Below the pieces are notes generated by a model. That model ran no database searches. It worked only from the letters and a program-made list of their open reading frames with translations, and had not been told where the DNA came from. The position numbers and the translations under genes are program-made. This document shows, piece by piece, positions 10,338 through 21,265 of a DNA stretch of 64,000 nucleotides (its first letter is position 1; the number at the start of each line of letters is the position of its first letter). This DNA comes from Diphasiastrum complanatum (taxonomy: Eukaryota > Streptophyta > Lycopodiopsida > Lycopodiales > Lycopodiaceae), in NCBI GenBank assembly GCA_029204225.1, contig CM055110.1, positions 14,262,796 to 14,326,795 on the forward strand. Reading direction: 5' to 3'.

Positions 10338-11420
10338 AACTGCTTGCTTCAAGATATCGAGCTGTTTGCTCTGGTATCTATTACACGAGGCTCGACTTCT
10401 CAGCTGCTCAATGTAAAGAAACTCTCATTCGTCTAGTGTTTGATCAGATTATCCAAACTTCAACATTATCGCTCCTCAATCATCACCACAACTGTTTTCT
10501 TTTGCTTTAATGAGATCAATAATGGGCTTGATTTGATGATATCAATGATGCATTCGATATGATGATATAAACGATGCATTTGATTTTGATAATATCAACG
10601 ATGCATTTGATTTTTCAACTTCAAAAGATGAACGAAAAGAGAATGTTGACCTTCCAAAAATCTCTAAACATAATTCGACCACGGTTTCGTTTCGTCTGAT
10701 GTTTGTGCAAGTGCTGACCACCGAAAACCTTTGCAGTAGATGCAACACATGAAGGAACCACTCCCTGTACAGAACATAACGAAAGAATCCAACCGCTTGC
10801 CTCAAAGGCAGCGTGCACACATGCCACAAGCTACTGTAACATGTGCAGCCAAATTATAGTAAAAGAATCCAGCATCTTACCTTAAAAGGCAAAGATCACA
10901 GATAAGACAGGCTACGTCTGCAGAACTCTAATTTGCTAGTAGATGACATATATGACAATTAAAGCAGCACTACCGACCATTTCTCATGCTCCAACAGACA
11001 CCTAGCATCATCTAATAACAGCAATTATCGGGAAAACACAGCAAATCCAAGACGGCACGATGCCATGGATTGTCTTCTTTCATTATAATTTATTGTGAAG
11101 CTTGGACTAAACATAGAATTGCATTGGCAGGATAAAGATTCAGCAAAAGCTTGATAATGCGTGCTCGCTTGATTACAGCCATTTTTCTTGTTAGATTTTC
11201 TCGCAGCCATGGCGTTGATCCAGCCAGCCAATTCTTCGCGTTGGAAGGCGGCTCGACTGGGCTGCGTGCACGGCCGGTGGGCATCGGGCTGTAGTTGCAG
11301 GCCGTCCGTTCAGACCCCCTTGGGTACGAGGATCGTTCAGATTTTGCCACGTTTTCATGATAAGCTATTTTTAGCTATTCAGATGAAGGTTTACCACGTG
11401 GCAAGAATCTAAGTGGTCTG
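10338..11420 (-). promoter_or_regulatory. Upstream region of the NDA gene
   Basis: Sequence upstream of the NDA start codon. It contains GATAAG I-box words at 10901-10906 and 11359-11364 and a palindromic CCACGTGG G-box at 11394-11401, about 1.06 kb from the ATG. Light-responsive expression is known for some NDA genes, but short words occur by chance. A GGTAAG at about 10877-10882 (minus) could start a 5'-UTR intron. No TATA box or transcription start can be fixed. Confidence 0.35.
10530..10608. repeat. Imperfect 26-bp tandem repeat, 3 copies
   Basis: Units at about 10530-10554, 10556-10581 and 10582-10608 share GATATGATGATAT-like starts and GATGCATTT ends. They lie about 200 bp upstream of the NDA start codon, in its likely 5' UTR or promoter. 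Confidence 0.85.
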
Positions 11421-12374
11421 GCGTGAAATATCCCGTGTCCGTTAGAACTCATCACCTTGATATCTGAGCATTTGAGTACAAAAAGACATTAAATTGTTGA
11501 TTGTAGGGGCCGACTCTCAGCATAATTTGAAGAGCGTCCTCCGGCAGGCAGCAGCCCTAGGGTGGAAGCACTTCCTTGGTCTAGGCCAACCCTACCTTAC
11601 TCCTCAGTGCTCAGAGTTACTGTGTATTCTGGAGGCACCTCCTCCCACAAAATATTCAAGCACACAGTTTCAAATGACACAATCTGCAATATGCCTGCTG
11701 TGACAGCTGGATTAGTAGGCTGTTCTGCCGGAATCGATCTGACAGCTGGCTTAGCAATGCATTCTGTAGGAATGTCATCCTTACCAAGCACCCTTCTCAC
11801 TGAGCATTACGTAGGGGAATGCATGGGCCCTCGGGCCTTCCCTGCAGCTCGGGCCCTGCCCTCGGGCTCCCGCCCTTGGGCAAGGGCCCTCCCAGCATGG
11901 AAGGCCCTCGAGTTCGGCCTTCCCCCCCCCACGTGATTTCATTCTTTACATCTTTTTTAAGTTTTTTTGTCGAAAATTTTCTTTTACATTTACCTTCCGT
12001 CTAGGTGCACATAAAAAAAGTAAAAAACTTTACATGCGCATGGCTGTGTCGTGGCCTTCCTTGAATTTGCACGTGCTATATCAGGGAGAGATGCAGGTGG
12101 TGTCCGGCTCCTGGCTACCGGCGTGGCCCCAGCCCAGTGGGAAGGCTATTGCCTGGGCCCTACTTGAATGGACAAGTGCCCGGAAAAAATCTCTCGCGGA
12201 GCCATTTTTTCCAAGCACCGGAGTGTCCGGGGCGCGTGTCTCGGACACCAATGCCAGGCGCACACCTTTTTGCGGGCACCCACGTGTCCCAGGCAACATT
12301 GCCACTTTTCCCGACACCGACACATGCCACCATTTTTTAGGCACCGTGCTCTCCCGTGCACCCACACACACATG
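11421..12374. other. GC-rich, palindrome-rich stretch without a gene
   Basis: At about 11818-11930 GGGCCCT and CTCGGGC words recur several times in both orientations. At about 12160-12370 GTGTCC, GGACAC and GCACC words recur, including a hairpin GTGTC-TCG-GACAC near 12236-12248. ORFs here exist on both strands because of base composition and show no family signature. It may be a small transposon or a decayed one. Confidence 0.35.
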
Positions 12375-12399
12375 AGAGTGTAGACCAGTTTCCAGTTAT

Positions 12400-12773
12400 A
12401 TGGCTTACTGGAGAACTCTCGGGATTGACTACAGGATATTGTTTTGGTGATGTGGCCGTCTGGGCAACCTTTTAACAAAAAGTACCTCGTCGGCGGGCTA
12501 GGAGCGCGGGAGCCTGCTGCAGCGTAGGAAAGAGAAGAGGGGGGGGGGGATCCACACACAAGGTAAGGCTCAACGTTCCGGGTATCCAAGAGCAGACTGT
12601 CGAGGTCTGCCGTTGGATTTCCTCCATACTGTGGTTCTCAATATCCCATTTGGACATACCGTTGTTGAATTATCTGAGGATTGAAGTTGCAAAAAGCAAT
12701 CTCATGATCAGGCGAATTACAGAAATGGCATACACTGATTTCCATTCGTTTTTTCAATTGAGAACATTCATTC
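12400..12773 (-). pseudogene. Athila-like gag, C-terminal piece
   Basis: Continues the gag frame interrupted at 22343. It completes a zinc knuckle begun on the other side (CSIC...H...EC) and then shows a second one (CHFCNSPDHEIAFC). A stop follows soon after (QMGY then TGA). Towards 12375 the frame runs into the GC-rich stretch and loses family features. Confidence 0.7.
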
Positions 12774-13806
12774 TTTTACAAGTAGAGGTGAGTAAGTCCT
12801 CCAAATCCAAGGTAGAGCCTCCAAATATCCTCCAAGCAACCTGCAAGCTTCAAGATGATTCCCAACTCCAAGCTAGGATGCCTCCACCTGCAAGTAAGGA
12901 TCTGCAAGCCTCCAAGGATCTCTCCTCCACATGTGTCCCTACTCTTTAAACACAAAGATAGATAACAAGCTGGCCTCAAGTATTCACCACCCAACCATAG
13001 CTAGATCCAAGCTCCAAAAGACCTATCTAGCACCCCCTTGCTAACCATAAACAAATCACAAGCATACCACAACACTCCATAGCATACTCAAGATCCAAAG
13101 CCTACTTATGTCTCATACCATAAGCAAGATTCATACCTCAAGCATACTACCCCAAGAAAGCACTCTACACACTAGTAGCAACACTAGAGCATAAGCAAAG
13201 CAAACAAGAGAGATCTCCCCCCTCCCAATGGGCGCCCTACTACCCTCATATAGATAGCCCATGGACCCCTCCAATGCACCATGGAGTTCCATGCTTATCC
13301 AATGAGAGAGAGAGAAGCCTAGGGGAGTTAAAGAATCTCCAAGAGCCTTCATAGGCTTATGGAATGTCAAGAGACTCCTTCCATAACCTATGACTCTTTG
13401 AATGCCTTTCTTGTGGGAGTTGGGAACTCAATGGACACTTTAGAAGGGTGCCCTCCTACTAGGTCCCATTGCCCAAGTTGTGCAAGTATACTTTGGTCCT
13501 AGACCAATAAAGTGATATGGTTCAAGGTGGAGGCCCAAGGTTTAGAAAAATAGTCATCCCATGACTTTCTAACACACCTCTAGGTTCCATACCTCCATCC
13601 AAGGCATAGACACCTACCTGCCCTTAACCAAGGACACTAGTACCTTAATCTAAGACACCTATCTTTAATACTAAGGGTACCTCTTAACCAAGAGTCACGT
13701 GACTCCACACCTCCAACTAAGGTATAGTCACTTGTCTGTCCTTATACAAGGGCACATATCCTTAATCTTAAGGGTACCTTGCCATTTAGCCCCCAACACT
13801 AAATGG
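12774..13806 (-). repeat. 3' LTR of the chromovirus
   Basis: Matches 21266-22342 nearly throughout, with scattered substitutions and small indels. On the minus strand the similarity begins at GTCCATTTAGTG. A GGGGGAAGGA polypurine tract lies about 45 bases further inside (about 13848-13860), so the true U3 start may be at TGTTACATG near 13848. Confidence 0.85.
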
Positions 13807-13924
13807 ACTATTAGGGGTTTGAAGTACTGCTAGTTGCAGAGGCATGTAACATTCCTTCCCCCTAAACTTAAATTTTTTCTTGTAGGAAAAAATTTGGAAA
13901 ATTCTTCTGGAGATTAGCCTCCTT

Positions 13925-14308
13925 TTCCCAGGTATCCTCCTCTTCTGATTTGCCCCTTCAGCTGACTAAAAATTTCGGAAGCACTCTACTCCGTAGAGTT
14001 CTCTGTCGGCTAATAACAATCGCCTCGGGTTCAGGTGGTCTACTCACAAACTCATCACAAAGAAGTTCCACTAGATCTTCCACAGGGACCAGGGTCTCCC
14101 CAAACCCCAACGAGGGTTTCAACTTACCAACGTGAAAAACATGATGAATTCCAACGTTAGCTGGAAGGTCTAGTTTGTATACGACTTTGTTTATCACTTG
14201 GATAACCTTAAAAGGTCCGCAATACCTAGGCGCCAACTTTGCACACCTAATAGTTTTCAAGCCCCTAGAGTGACTAGGGACTCTCAAAAACACCCAGTCG
14301 TTGACCAT
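13925..14308 (-). pseudogene. Chromovirus integrase C-terminus and chromodomain
   Basis: The frame contains KLAPRYCGPFKVIQ and HHVFHVGKLKPS, the typical integrase C-terminal (GPY/F) module, followed by a chromodomain with PKFLVS, a TGA where Trp is expected, and SEEEDTWE. The chromodomain is thought to guide integration to particular chromatin. The Trp-to-stop change truncates it here. Confidence 0.85.
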
Positions 14309-14343
14309 GAATACCTTGTGCTTCTGAGATAGATCAGCATAGT

Positions 14344-14625
14344 GCCTTACCTAATGACTCATTGATAAAAGTACTGAAGAGACAATTAATTCATAAGGCA
14401 CAACCTTATTAATTGATTGCTAGACAATTGTATCGTCGTGGAATGGATGATATCCTTCAAAGATGTGTTTTACCCCACGAAATACCTGATTTGATAATGT
14501 TTTCACATGATGGCATGGGCGGAGGACATTTCTCTACAGATATTACTGTTTGCAAACTTTTGCAATCAGGTTGTTGGGGTGGCCTACACTTCATAGAGAC
14601 ACCAAAAATTATATTCAATCATGCC
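14344..14625 (+). mobile_element. Antiparallel Athila-like integrase zinc-finger fragment
   Basis: The plus strand encodes ARQLYRRGMDDILQRCVLP and HDGMGGGHFS, which closely match the minus-strand Athila-like copy at about 50600-50830. It interrupts the chromovirus integrase between its catalytic part and its C-terminal module, in the opposite orientation. Confidence 0.8.
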
Positions 14626-15996
14626 CTGTCCTGGGCACTTTTTATGCTATCTTTAGCCAATTGTAACATTTCTTGCATATCCGCAAGGAAATCAGCTGCG
14701 GCTTGCACTCGTAGGTTTTTCATGCCAACACTGATTGGATATCGAGGTTGAAACCCATACATAAGCATGAAAGGGCTGAATCCGGTCGCTGAATGTTTTG
14801 CACTGTTAATATGCAAATTCCACCAATGGAAGGTATTGTTCCCAATCAAACTGCCGATGGCCCACATATGCTCGAAGCATATCCTCCATCGTCTGATTGG
14901 TCCTTTCTGTTTGACCGTTTGATTCCGGATGCTCTGTAGAACTCAAACTTAAAGTTGTTTCCAACTTTTCAAATACTACTTGCCAAAAATTCCCAGTGAA
15001 TTTTGGGTCATGGTCATTGACAATATCGCAAGACAGCCCGTATAGTCGAAAAAGCTTCTCAACAAATAGTTGAGCTAGTTCTGAAGCTTTAACAGAAGTT
15101 TTCGTTGGGATAAATTGAGCAAACTTCGTAAGTCTCTCAACAATGACCCAAACCAAATCGTGGCCCTTCCCTGTACGGGGAAGCCCCACCACAAAATCCA
15201 TAGATATATTTTCCCACTTTCCGGTAGGAATATCTAAAGGATGTAATAGGCCACTAGCTTTTAGCCTCTCTGCTTTATTTAATTGGCACTTAGTACATTT
15301 AAGTACATAGGCCTCTACCTGACCACCAAAATTGCCTTCGAACTAAGTCAAGTGTTCTTTGTATACCCGGATGTCCTGCGCATGGACTATCATGACACTC
15401 ATGCAAGATTTGGGCCCTTACAGAGTCATTCTCCGGTACACACACCTTTCCTTTACGAAACAAAATCTTGTTTCGAATTAGAAAATCCGTTTCAGTCTTT
15501 CCCTGATTCGAGGAATCTTGCAAACCTGAATCGACCCCCAAAAGTACTTGTTGCCAATACTTTCTAAAAAAGGATCGGACTCATATAGTCCTTGAAGAAA
15601 CTGAAACAACTCCGGTTCTATAACAATAAAGCACAACTGATTAATAACCGGTAACCGACTCAAAGCATCCGCTAGAATATTTTGACTTCCTTTACAATAA
15701 CGTATAGAAAAGTCAAAGATTTGCATCAGCTCAGCCCATCTAGCTTGCCTCCCCTTTAAATCTGTAGCATCACAGAAATATCGAAGAGTCTGATGATCCG
15801 TCAAAACTTCAAATCTGGCTCCATACAAATAATGTCGCCAAATTTTTAAGGAATGAACAATTGCAAACAGTTCCTTCTCATAGGTACAATACCTAGACTG
15901 AGCAGGATTGAGTTTCTTGCTTTCATAAGCCACAGGATGTCCATCTTGCATCAAACCAGCTCCAATAGCATAATCACTGGCATCGGTCCTAACCAC
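14619..15996 (-). pseudogene. Chromovirus RNase H and integrase
   Basis: RNase H occupies about 15996-15600 (RTDASDYAIGAGL, YCTYEKELFAIV, LTDHQTLRYF, DALSRLP). The integrase zinc finger is at about 15541-15310 (HECHDSPCAGHPG), then the catalytic core at 15201-14806 with MDFVVGLPRTGKGHD, DHDPKFTGNFW and HPESNGQTER, which hold the Asp and Glu of the DDE triad. Downstream is HSATGFSPFMLMYGFQPR (14800). At least two frame changes separate these blocks. Confidence 0.9.
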
Positions 15997-16127
15997 AAAA
16001 GTCTTATTAGTATTGGTGCCGAAGTAACACTTTTCTTAAGCAACTCAAAACAGTTATTCATATCCTCCATCCACACCACTAGTGGACTCTTAGCCCTCCG
16101 ACTTAGCTCCTTATAGTCTTTCAAGAC

Positions 16128-17363
16128 CTAGGTAAAGGGAAATGCCAATCGAGCAAATTGGGAAATATGCCGACGGAAAAATCTTACAAACCCTAAGAAA
16201 GACTTGATTTCCCGAACTGTGGTGAGAATAGGCCAATCAATAACCCTCTGGATACAATCAGCCTCACTCTCCACCCCCCATTCGAAAATCTTATGTCCCA
16301 AGTAGGACAATTCCTCAGCAAAAAAGTCACACTTAGACTCCTTGGCAAAGAGCTTTTCCCTTCTTAGAATGTCCAAGACAATCCTAAGATGCTCTTTATG
16401 TTCCGTCAAAGTCTTACTGAACACTAGGATATCATCTAAGAATACCACTACGAATCTTCCCAAATATGGCCTGAACAAATTGTTCATCATTTGTTGGAAA
16501 GTTGTCGGTGCATTGGTCAAACCAAAAGACAAAACCAAAAATTTGTAGTGACCAAATCGAGTTCAAAACCCGGTTTTTGGTATATCCTCTACCTTAATGT
16601 GTATCTGATGGTAGCCCGATCTTAGATCTATCTTGGTAAAGTACCCAGCACCACCAAGATAGTCTATTAGATCATCCATCCCCGACATTGGATATCTATT
16701 CTTAACGGTTACCTTGTTCAATTTCTTATAGTTGACGCAAAACCTTATAGTCTCATCCTTCTTGGCCACCAGAACCACTGGTGATGCCCAAGAAGACTTA
16801 CTAGGTTGTACCCACCCCTTTTTTAGGTAATCATGTAATTGCCTATTTACCTCAGCCTCTTCCGATGCACTCATCCTATAAGGACGCTGTGCGATTGGAA
16901 TTGCTCCAGGTATTATGTCAATTTTATGATCAACTGTCCTTTCTGGCGGTAAACCTACAGGAAGGTCTAAAAAAACATCATTGAATTCCTGCCTAAGTTC
17001 ATTATAGGCTTCAAATTTTGTAGGGTTCTCATTGGGTATATTCATGGCATTTATGTTAAGTTCTTCATCATTGCAGCAGATGATATCATTATGAAAACAT
17101 AAATAAACTTTAAAATCAGAATTCTTCATAATAGAATTAAGTTCTTGTTTAGAATAAGGGTTAACATTTTTAGTGTCAACACTTAAACTAGCCTTGAGCT
17201 TAATTAAAGAATTCTCATGCATAAAAGATAAAGATTTCTCAACAAAATCAATTCTCAATGATTTGTTTTTATCAAAATGCCATTGTTGCCCAAGAACAAT
17301 ATCTACATTAGCTAATTGAACAACATGAAATTCTAGTTTTTCAGAATAATCCAGAATGTGCAC
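16128..17363 (-). pseudogene. Chromovirus protease C-terminus and reverse transcriptase
   Basis: The frame 17363-16563 starts in the protease tail (VDIVLGQQW) and continues into RT with RPYRMSASE, SPVVLVAKKD and FTKIDLRSGYHQI. A frameshift at about 16550 separates it from the rest of RT, LSFGLTNAPTTFQ and FLDDILVFSK (the YxDD-type catalytic box with Phe first), then SFLGFVRFFRRHI. RT copies the element RNA into cDNA in cytoplasmic particles. Confidence 0.9.
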
Positions 17364-17600
17364 TCAACCAAGCAGCAGTCCAAAAAGAATAAAGGCTTCA
17401 AGGACAAGAAGACAAAGGCAGAACAGCCCACAACTTCGCAACCACAACAACAATAGCACAGCCAATCTTCGTTCAAGACCAAGCTATTTTGCAGGTACTA
17501 CAAAAGAACCAACCATGATATCAAGGACTGTCGTGTCCTCGTGACTGATGAATGCTTGAGGGACAAAATGATCAGGTTGTTATTGTTTTCTTGCATACCT

Positions 17601-18560
17601 TCAAACTGCAGGTGCTTGAGTGGATGATTCTCCTTGGTGAATGACTGAGATCGTAGCATCTTGTGAATGAACAATCGTGGGTCTGGGCCCATCAATGGTA
17701 AGCGGAGCTGTTGGGACAAACTCCTTTGTCTGAACAGTCGTAGGTCGTTGCCTAACGATGGATGGTGGAGCTACTGTGGCATACTCTTGCATCGACTGCT
17801 TCAGCTTGAAATCGTGATACTTGTCTTCAAGAAAGACAACATCACGGCTGACTGAGATCTGACCTGAATCAACATCATAGATGCGATATGGTTTATGCGA
17901 CATTGAGTAGCCGATGAAGATGTTCTTACAACTTACTAGGTCTAGCTTCTTCCTCAGATCAAATGGCACTTGTGCATAGTAGAGGCATCCAAAAACACGT
18001 AGGTGTTTCAAGCCTGGTTTGTAGCCGTAGTAGACTTCAAACGATGTCTTGGAATTAACTGCTTTAGTGCTACAGTAGTTTTGTAAATTTCAGGTTGTAG
18101 AGATTGCTTCTGCCCAGAATGTTTGAGGTAAATGAGCGTTGGCTATCATGGATCGTGTAGCTTTCAACAATGTGCGATTCTTCCGGTCAACTACTCCGTT
18201 TTGTTGAGGAGTGTAGCTTGAAGTAAACTAATGGTGCACGCCACATGACGAGAGATAGTCTTTCATCTCATTTGATAGGTACTCTCCCCCTGAATCAGAC
18301 CGTAAGGCTTTGATTTTCTGACCAGTCTTATTTTCAGCATATTGCTTGAATTCTTTGAAGCAATTGAATGCTTCTGACTTGTTCTTAATGAACATTACAC
18401 TGGTAAAATGGGAGTAGTCATCAATGAATGTAATAAAATAAAGAGCCTTACCCAAGGAAGGTACGCTCATAGGAGCACTTAAGTCACTGTATATCAGTGA
18501 CAAAATGGACTTGGCTCTTCTAGCCTGTCCTCTTGGAAATTGTCGCGGAAGTGAGGCTGT
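17601..18560 (-). pseudogene. Copia integrase piece
   Basis: Pre-integrase residues (RAKSILSLIYSDL) lead into the core with TFIDDYSHFT and LRSDSGGEYLSNEM. After stops and a gap comes the C-terminal part MKHLRVFGCLYYAQVP and FIGYSMSHKPYRIYD. It is broken by stops near 18228 and 18080. Confidence 0.85.
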
Positions 18561-18580
18561 TCTCTTTTCTTCTTCGTCTT

Positions 18581-19030
18581 CTATTTCGTGAGCTTGGCTC
18601 CAGCTATCATTGGTGTGGCTTTCTCTTTGCAGTCCATCATGTGGTACTGCTTCAGCACTTTTTTGACATACTTAAACTGACTCAAGGGCATTTCGCCCTT
18701 TGTTCGATCTCTTCTAATCTCCAGTCCTAGGCATTTTATTGCTTCTCCAAGATCTGTGATTTCGTAGCTTTCAGAAATCTGACTCTTTGTGTCTTTGATC
18801 AGCATCAAGGAATTTTCTATCATCAGCGAATCATTCACGAAAATGGTCAGTATCACAAAATCCTTTCCTACTCTTTTAATCTAGACATTGCAGTCTGGTT
18901 GAGTAGGATTGAAGTCTAGAGACTTCAGAAGATCATCAAGCTTTTTATACCAGTCTCATGATGCATGTTTAAGACCGTAGATGTATCTCTGCAATCGACA
19001 GGCATATTTTTCGTTGTCGGGGTCTTCATA
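18581..19030 (-). pseudogene. Copia reverse transcriptase piece
   Basis: Contains RYIYGLKHAS, a stop, DWYKKLDDLL and then ILTIFVNDSLM, where the family has YVDDM. The first catalytic Asp of the pair is therefore Asn. DLGEAIKCLGLEI follows. A stop near 18890 also interrupts the frame. Confidence 0.85.
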
Positions 19031-19034
19031 GCCT

Positions 19035-19394
19035 TCACACATCAAGAACAATAAAATCCATCAAATCGGAATTACTTCCCGATGCCATTGTCACACGGTA
19101 TTTTTTCTCACTTTTTCTGGTAGGAAGGCTTAGCGTCTGCACCAAATTTACATTAATAAAGTTATGAGTGGATCCCGTGTTAAAAAGAACATTAACAACT
19201 TGATCATTAACTTTACCATTAATGCAAATAAGGTCATTAGAACCAAACGGCGAATCGTCTGTATCGGAAATCACTAAAGAACTAAGGAAACAAACATTCA
19301 TCTCATTACTTTGAGATAGATTACCTAAGGTTGAAGCTTGTTTTTTGATGCAATCACGTGCAAGGTGACCCTCGCCATTGCACTTGAAGCACAA
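19035..19394 (-). pseudogene. Chromovirus zinc knuckle and aspartic protease
   Basis: CFKCNGEGHLARDC is an intact CCHC knuckle of gag. The protease active-site loop reads VLFNTGSTHNFI, where the family has D-T/S-G. The catalytic Asp is replaced by Asn, which should abolish processing. The frame ends at 19035, where the scrambled copia fragment begins. Confidence 0.88.
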
Positions 19395-19547
19395 GTTCTT
19401 CTTACGAGCTTCAGCTTTATCATTGCCACCTTGATGATTTTTAAAGTTCTTCTTGGTTTTCTTAGGATTGTTGGAATTGGGATGTGTTTCACTAACAGCT
19501 TTCCTATCCTTCCTCTTAAATTGAAAACCTTTTTTCTGCTCATTAGG

Positions 19548-20220
19548 CTATTGACCCTTAGGTGGCTTAGGTGTGTCATCAAAGTATTTTGTAGCCCTAA
19601 TAGTATCTTCTAGGGTTTTTGGATGGTTCCTACGAACATCCACTTGATAATCTTTTGGTAACCCATCAATGAACATTAACATTTGTACCTTAGGCGGAAT
19701 ATCACTATAAAGTGGATTTAGGTACTCATGAAAACCTTGAATAAATTGTTCCAAACTTTTATTCATGGTTAGATGACTCAACTTTTAGAAGTGTTCATAG
19801 TCATCTAAAAGTGGTAGAAAATAATCCCTACAAAGCTTGTAAAAATCATCCCATGTACAAGGTTGATTGCCCTTTGCAACTAAGTCATCCCACCAAAATA
19901 AGGCTCTTCCTTCAAGGAACATGGTCAGGGAATTGGTTCATGGCAAAGTATTTGTTCCAAACATTTAGCCAAGAATTTACCACTTGTAAGTTCATATGTT
20001 TCTTCTCCCCCTTAAACACTTTTATAGGAGGTGAAACTACATGCTTCTTCTGATTGGCTAACCTAGACTCTAAGTCTTGGTTTCTTTGATTAGTTTCAAG
20101 AAGCTGCTTATTAGTGGCTTGAATTTATTGGTATAAAAGCTCAAGATCTTGTGCGACATTAGATGGGTTTGATAGATCAAATGTTGGGTTTTCATTGGTT
20201 TAATCCATTGGAGTTGCTTG
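19548..20220 (-). pseudogene. Chromovirus gag
   Basis: The gag start region near 20210 carries several stops. Recognisable blocks are the capsid WWDDL-type area near 19880-19900 and SLEQFIQGFHEYLNPL with MLMFIDGLPKDYQ at 19781-19600. It is a decayed capsid gene. Confidence 0.75.
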
Positions 20221-21252
20221 TGTGTTTTCCTATTATGCAAATACAACAACATGTGCTCAAATTAGAATGATAAAAATGCTTCAATTGTTACATCCAATGC
20301 AAATAAAAAGCATTTACTTCTATTTGTTCAATCTTATTGTTTGTAAGCTCAATCCAAGCCTACTATTTGCCAGCTTAATCCAAGCTTAAGAGAAAAACAA
20401 CAACAAACTACATTTGTCTTAATCAAAAGCAAAAATGAAAACCAAATCTTTATGTAAACTTCAATTAACTAATCCAAGCTAATGTTTACATAAAGTTCCC
20501 ATTCTCATTCCAATTCCATTTGTCATTTCAAAAGCAACCAAAGTTTTCACATTTCTCACTATTCTAGATTTCCAAAACCAAGAAACTAGTGTCTAAAAAG
20601 GATAACTAATGAAGCTTTATGAAAACTTCAATTTTCAGATCTGATTTTCAGATCTATAGATTTGAAAATCAGAACTTCAAAATGACAAAAAAATAGAATT
20701 TTAAAACTTGTTTTATGCACAAAGTTACACTATCATTCCCTTCCTACAATTCCATCTTCATGAAACTAGGAGATAGAAAGGTGTAACTAATGAAGTTTGA
20801 ATGAAAACTTCACTTTTCAGATCTGATTTTCAGATTTACAGGTCTGAAAACAGAACTTCAAAATGAAAATCAGAACTTCAAACACTCCATTTATGCAAAA
20901 AAAAAAAAAAAAAACACTAGTTTTGATCAAAACACATAGCTAGAATCAATCTTTTTGCCAAAAAAAGTTTGTGTATGTAGAGGAAGACTTCCTCTACCCT
21001 TCCCACAAATCTTTTTTCAAAACTTTAAAAAACCCAAAGCCCACTTTAAAACTTCTCTAACATGATAAAAAATCAGCCCCTAAACAATTCTATAAGCATC
21101 ACTACTCTCTTCCAAAGAGAACTACATTCATTGGGTACTTCAACTACAAGCTTCCTACAACTAGAAAAGTCTATAATCTTTCCCAAAAAGAATTTAGTTG
21201 GTGATCTTAATAGAACTTGAAGAAGGTTAGAAAGGTTACCATCCTTTGTCTA
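20221..21252 (-). other. Chromovirus leader between PBS and gag
   Basis: AT-rich, no ORF of note. Near 20610-20870 a stretch with CTTCAN(T/C)TTTCAGATCTGATTTTCAG is present twice, about 180 bases apart. Confidence 0.6.
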
Positions 21253-21264
21253 GCTCTGATACCA
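21253..21264 (-). other. Primer-binding site of the chromovirus
   Basis: The minus strand reads TGGTATCAGAGC, complementary to the 3' end of initiator Met-tRNA, next to the right LTR copy. Confidence 0.92.
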
Positions 21265-21265
21265 C

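Larger units (their letters stand above)
17364..19030. mobile_element. Scrambled copia fragment inside the chromovirus
   Basis: It separates the chromovirus protease (19035-19394) from its own tail (17363 downwards). The plus strand at 17364-17577 encodes a copia gag end with a damaged CCHC knuckle (CRYYKRTNHDIKDC). The minus strand at 17601-18560 encodes integrase, and the minus strand at 18581-19030 encodes RT. Integrase should precede RT in copia, so the order and one orientation are wrong. No LTRs are present. Confidence 0.8.

Noticed and set aside
11494-12583. Several overlapping GC-rich ORFs on both strands
   Set aside because: No family motif. Openness follows from GC-rich composition and palindromic words.
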